A DNA stretch of 64,000 nt from contig NHBK01000009.1 of the NCBI GenBank assembly GCA_002173095.1, positions 620,001 through 684,000 on the forward strand. Reading direction: 5' to 3'. Below are positions 63,253 through 64,000 of the stretch, in pieces (the first letter of the stretch is position 1; each line of letters opens with the position of its first letter). Under the pieces are notes generated by a model, which saw only the letters and a program-made list of their open reading frames with translations, was not told where the DNA came from and made no database searches. The stretch comes from Hyphomonadaceae bacterium TMED5. Its GTDB lineage: Bacteria > Pseudomonadota > Alphaproteobacteria > Caulobacterales > Hyphomonadaceae. The position numbers and the translations under genes are program-made.

Positions 63253-64000
63253 ATGGATGCGAACCGCCGTGCTTTTTTCAAAACCGCTATGTCGCTGGGG
63301 CTGGCCAGTTCAGCCTATTCGGTACTTGCCGGGTGTGCAGCGTCTGATGACGCGACGGATGTAGCGACGGGATATGACTTGGTTCCGGACCCGAACGGAC
63401 TTCTCGATCTGCCTGAAGGCTTCACCTACACCATGCATTCTCCGGCTGGAGAGGTGATGAGTGATGGCCTGCGCGTGCCATATTCTCACGACGGCATGGC
63501 GTGTTTCCCGGTTGAAGGGGATCCTGATCGCTGCATTCTCGTGCGCAATCACGAGGTCGATTATGATGAAGCAGGCGAAGGCCCGTTTGCAGGTGGTCAG
63601 GCCAGCGATGATGTTCTCGCGCGCGCGTATGATATTGGCGCTGATGGCAATCCATTGCCGGGCGGAACGACAACGCTTCTTTTCAATCTGCGCACGCGCG
63701 AAGTCGAGCGTTCACACCTTTCGCTTGCCGGTACGCTGCGTAATTGCTCAGGCGGCATGACCCCTTGGGGCACCTGGCTCACATGTGAGGAAACACTCGA
63801 TAATCCGGGCAGTTATGCGCAAAAACACCATGGCTATGTGTTTGAAGTTCCGGCAATGGAGCAGAGTTTAGCTGAACCGGTCGCTCTGACGGCTATGGGT
63901 CGCTTCCGCCGGGAAGCGACGGCAACTGATCCGCGCACCAGCATTGTCTATCAGACAGAGGATGAAGACGCGTCTCTCATCTATCGCTTCCTGCCGGATG
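63253..64000 (+). CDS. PhoX-family (DUF839) lipoprotein, 3' end outside window
   Basis: The frame starts at ATG 63253 and stays open to the window edge (249 codons visible). The N-terminus has a twin-arginine-like NRRAFFKTAMSLGLAS signal ending in the lipobox LAGC, so Tat export and lipid anchoring are likely. It continues with the PhoX/DUF839 pattern: PEGFTYTMHSPAGEVMSDGL, CILVRNHEVDYDE and CSGGMTPWGTWLTCEE, the last being a known calcium/iron-site region in PhoX phosphatases. The predicted activity is an alkaline phosphatase or related beta-propeller enzyme; the rest is needed to decide. Confidence 0.88.
   Translation, partial: MDANRRAFFKTAMSLGLASSAYSVLAGCAASDDATDVATGYDLVPDPNGLLDLPEGFTYTMHSPAGEVMSDGLRVPYSHDGMACFPVEGDPDRCILVRNHEVDYDEAGEGPFAGGQASDDVLARAYDIGADGNPLPGGTTTLLFNLRTREVERSHLSLAGTLRNCSGGMTPWGTWLTCEETLDNPGSYAQKHHGYVFEVPAMEQSLAEPVALTAMGRFRREATATDPRTSIVYQTEDEDASLIYRFLPD

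Overview
The window looks like a chromosomal segment of a marine-type alphaproteobacterium close to Hyphomonadaceae/Maricaulales. The basis is inference from gene families: two large TonB-dependent receptors of the Caulobacter/Xanthomonas style, a DUF2336 protein, a CC0125/CC1285-type lipoprotein, many Ala/Glu/Asp-rich lipoproteins, moderate GC content by eye, and mainly Shine-Dalgarno-led ATG starts. No integrase, transposase, phage gene, CRISPR array or rRNA was seen. One tRNA, tRNA-Pro(UGG), is present.

Layout. 1-9.8 kb: end of an NAD(P)-binding sugar-nucleotide-epimerase-like protein, a DUF4112 protein, a TonB receptor with a secreted partner, a membrane protein, release factor 3 (prfC), a PKD-type lipoprotein whose ribosome binding site can be masked by an inverted repeat, and a lipoprotein with a C-terminal CxxCH haem motif. 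10.4-17.3 kb: nine head-to-tail paralogues of a one-helix membrane protein resembling DUF6090, each joined to the next by a 4-nt ATGA overlap. This is the most striking structure of the window. 17.4-27.1 kb: PL10 pectate-lyase-like lipoprotein, OafA-type acyltransferase, periplasmic cyclophilin, HNH-like zinc protein, M2 (ACE-like) peptidase, a small beta-barrel protein and a FadL-family transporter. 27.3-30.4 kb: a transglutaminase-like/VWA lipoprotein split by one in-frame TAG. 30.5-48.7 kb: mostly housekeeping and envelope genes (purL, GNAT-like protein, DUF3089 hydrolase, MscS channel, DUF2336, Uup-type ABC-F, DUF1275, TonB receptor, pirin, ilvD).

49-51.7 kb: tRNA-Pro, then a second family expansion of four tandem, membrane-anchored proteins sharing a six-cysteine periplasmic domain, followed by another secreted cysteine-rich protein. 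51.8-64 kb: icd, two HExxH metallopeptidase-like proteins, a CC0125-type lipoprotein, an M28 peptidase, a PBP1A-type bifunctional penicillin-binding protein, a large ATPase-LuxR regulator, a candidate structured small RNA, an ACT-domain protein and the start of a PhoX-family protein.

Taken together the region is rich in envelope proteins (uptake, wall synthesis, secreted hydrolases) and holds two uncharacterised tandem families of single-span proteins with extracytoplasmic domains. The nine-gene array and the six-cysteine cluster are the best candidates for an undescribed system. No function can be assigned to either from sequence alone.
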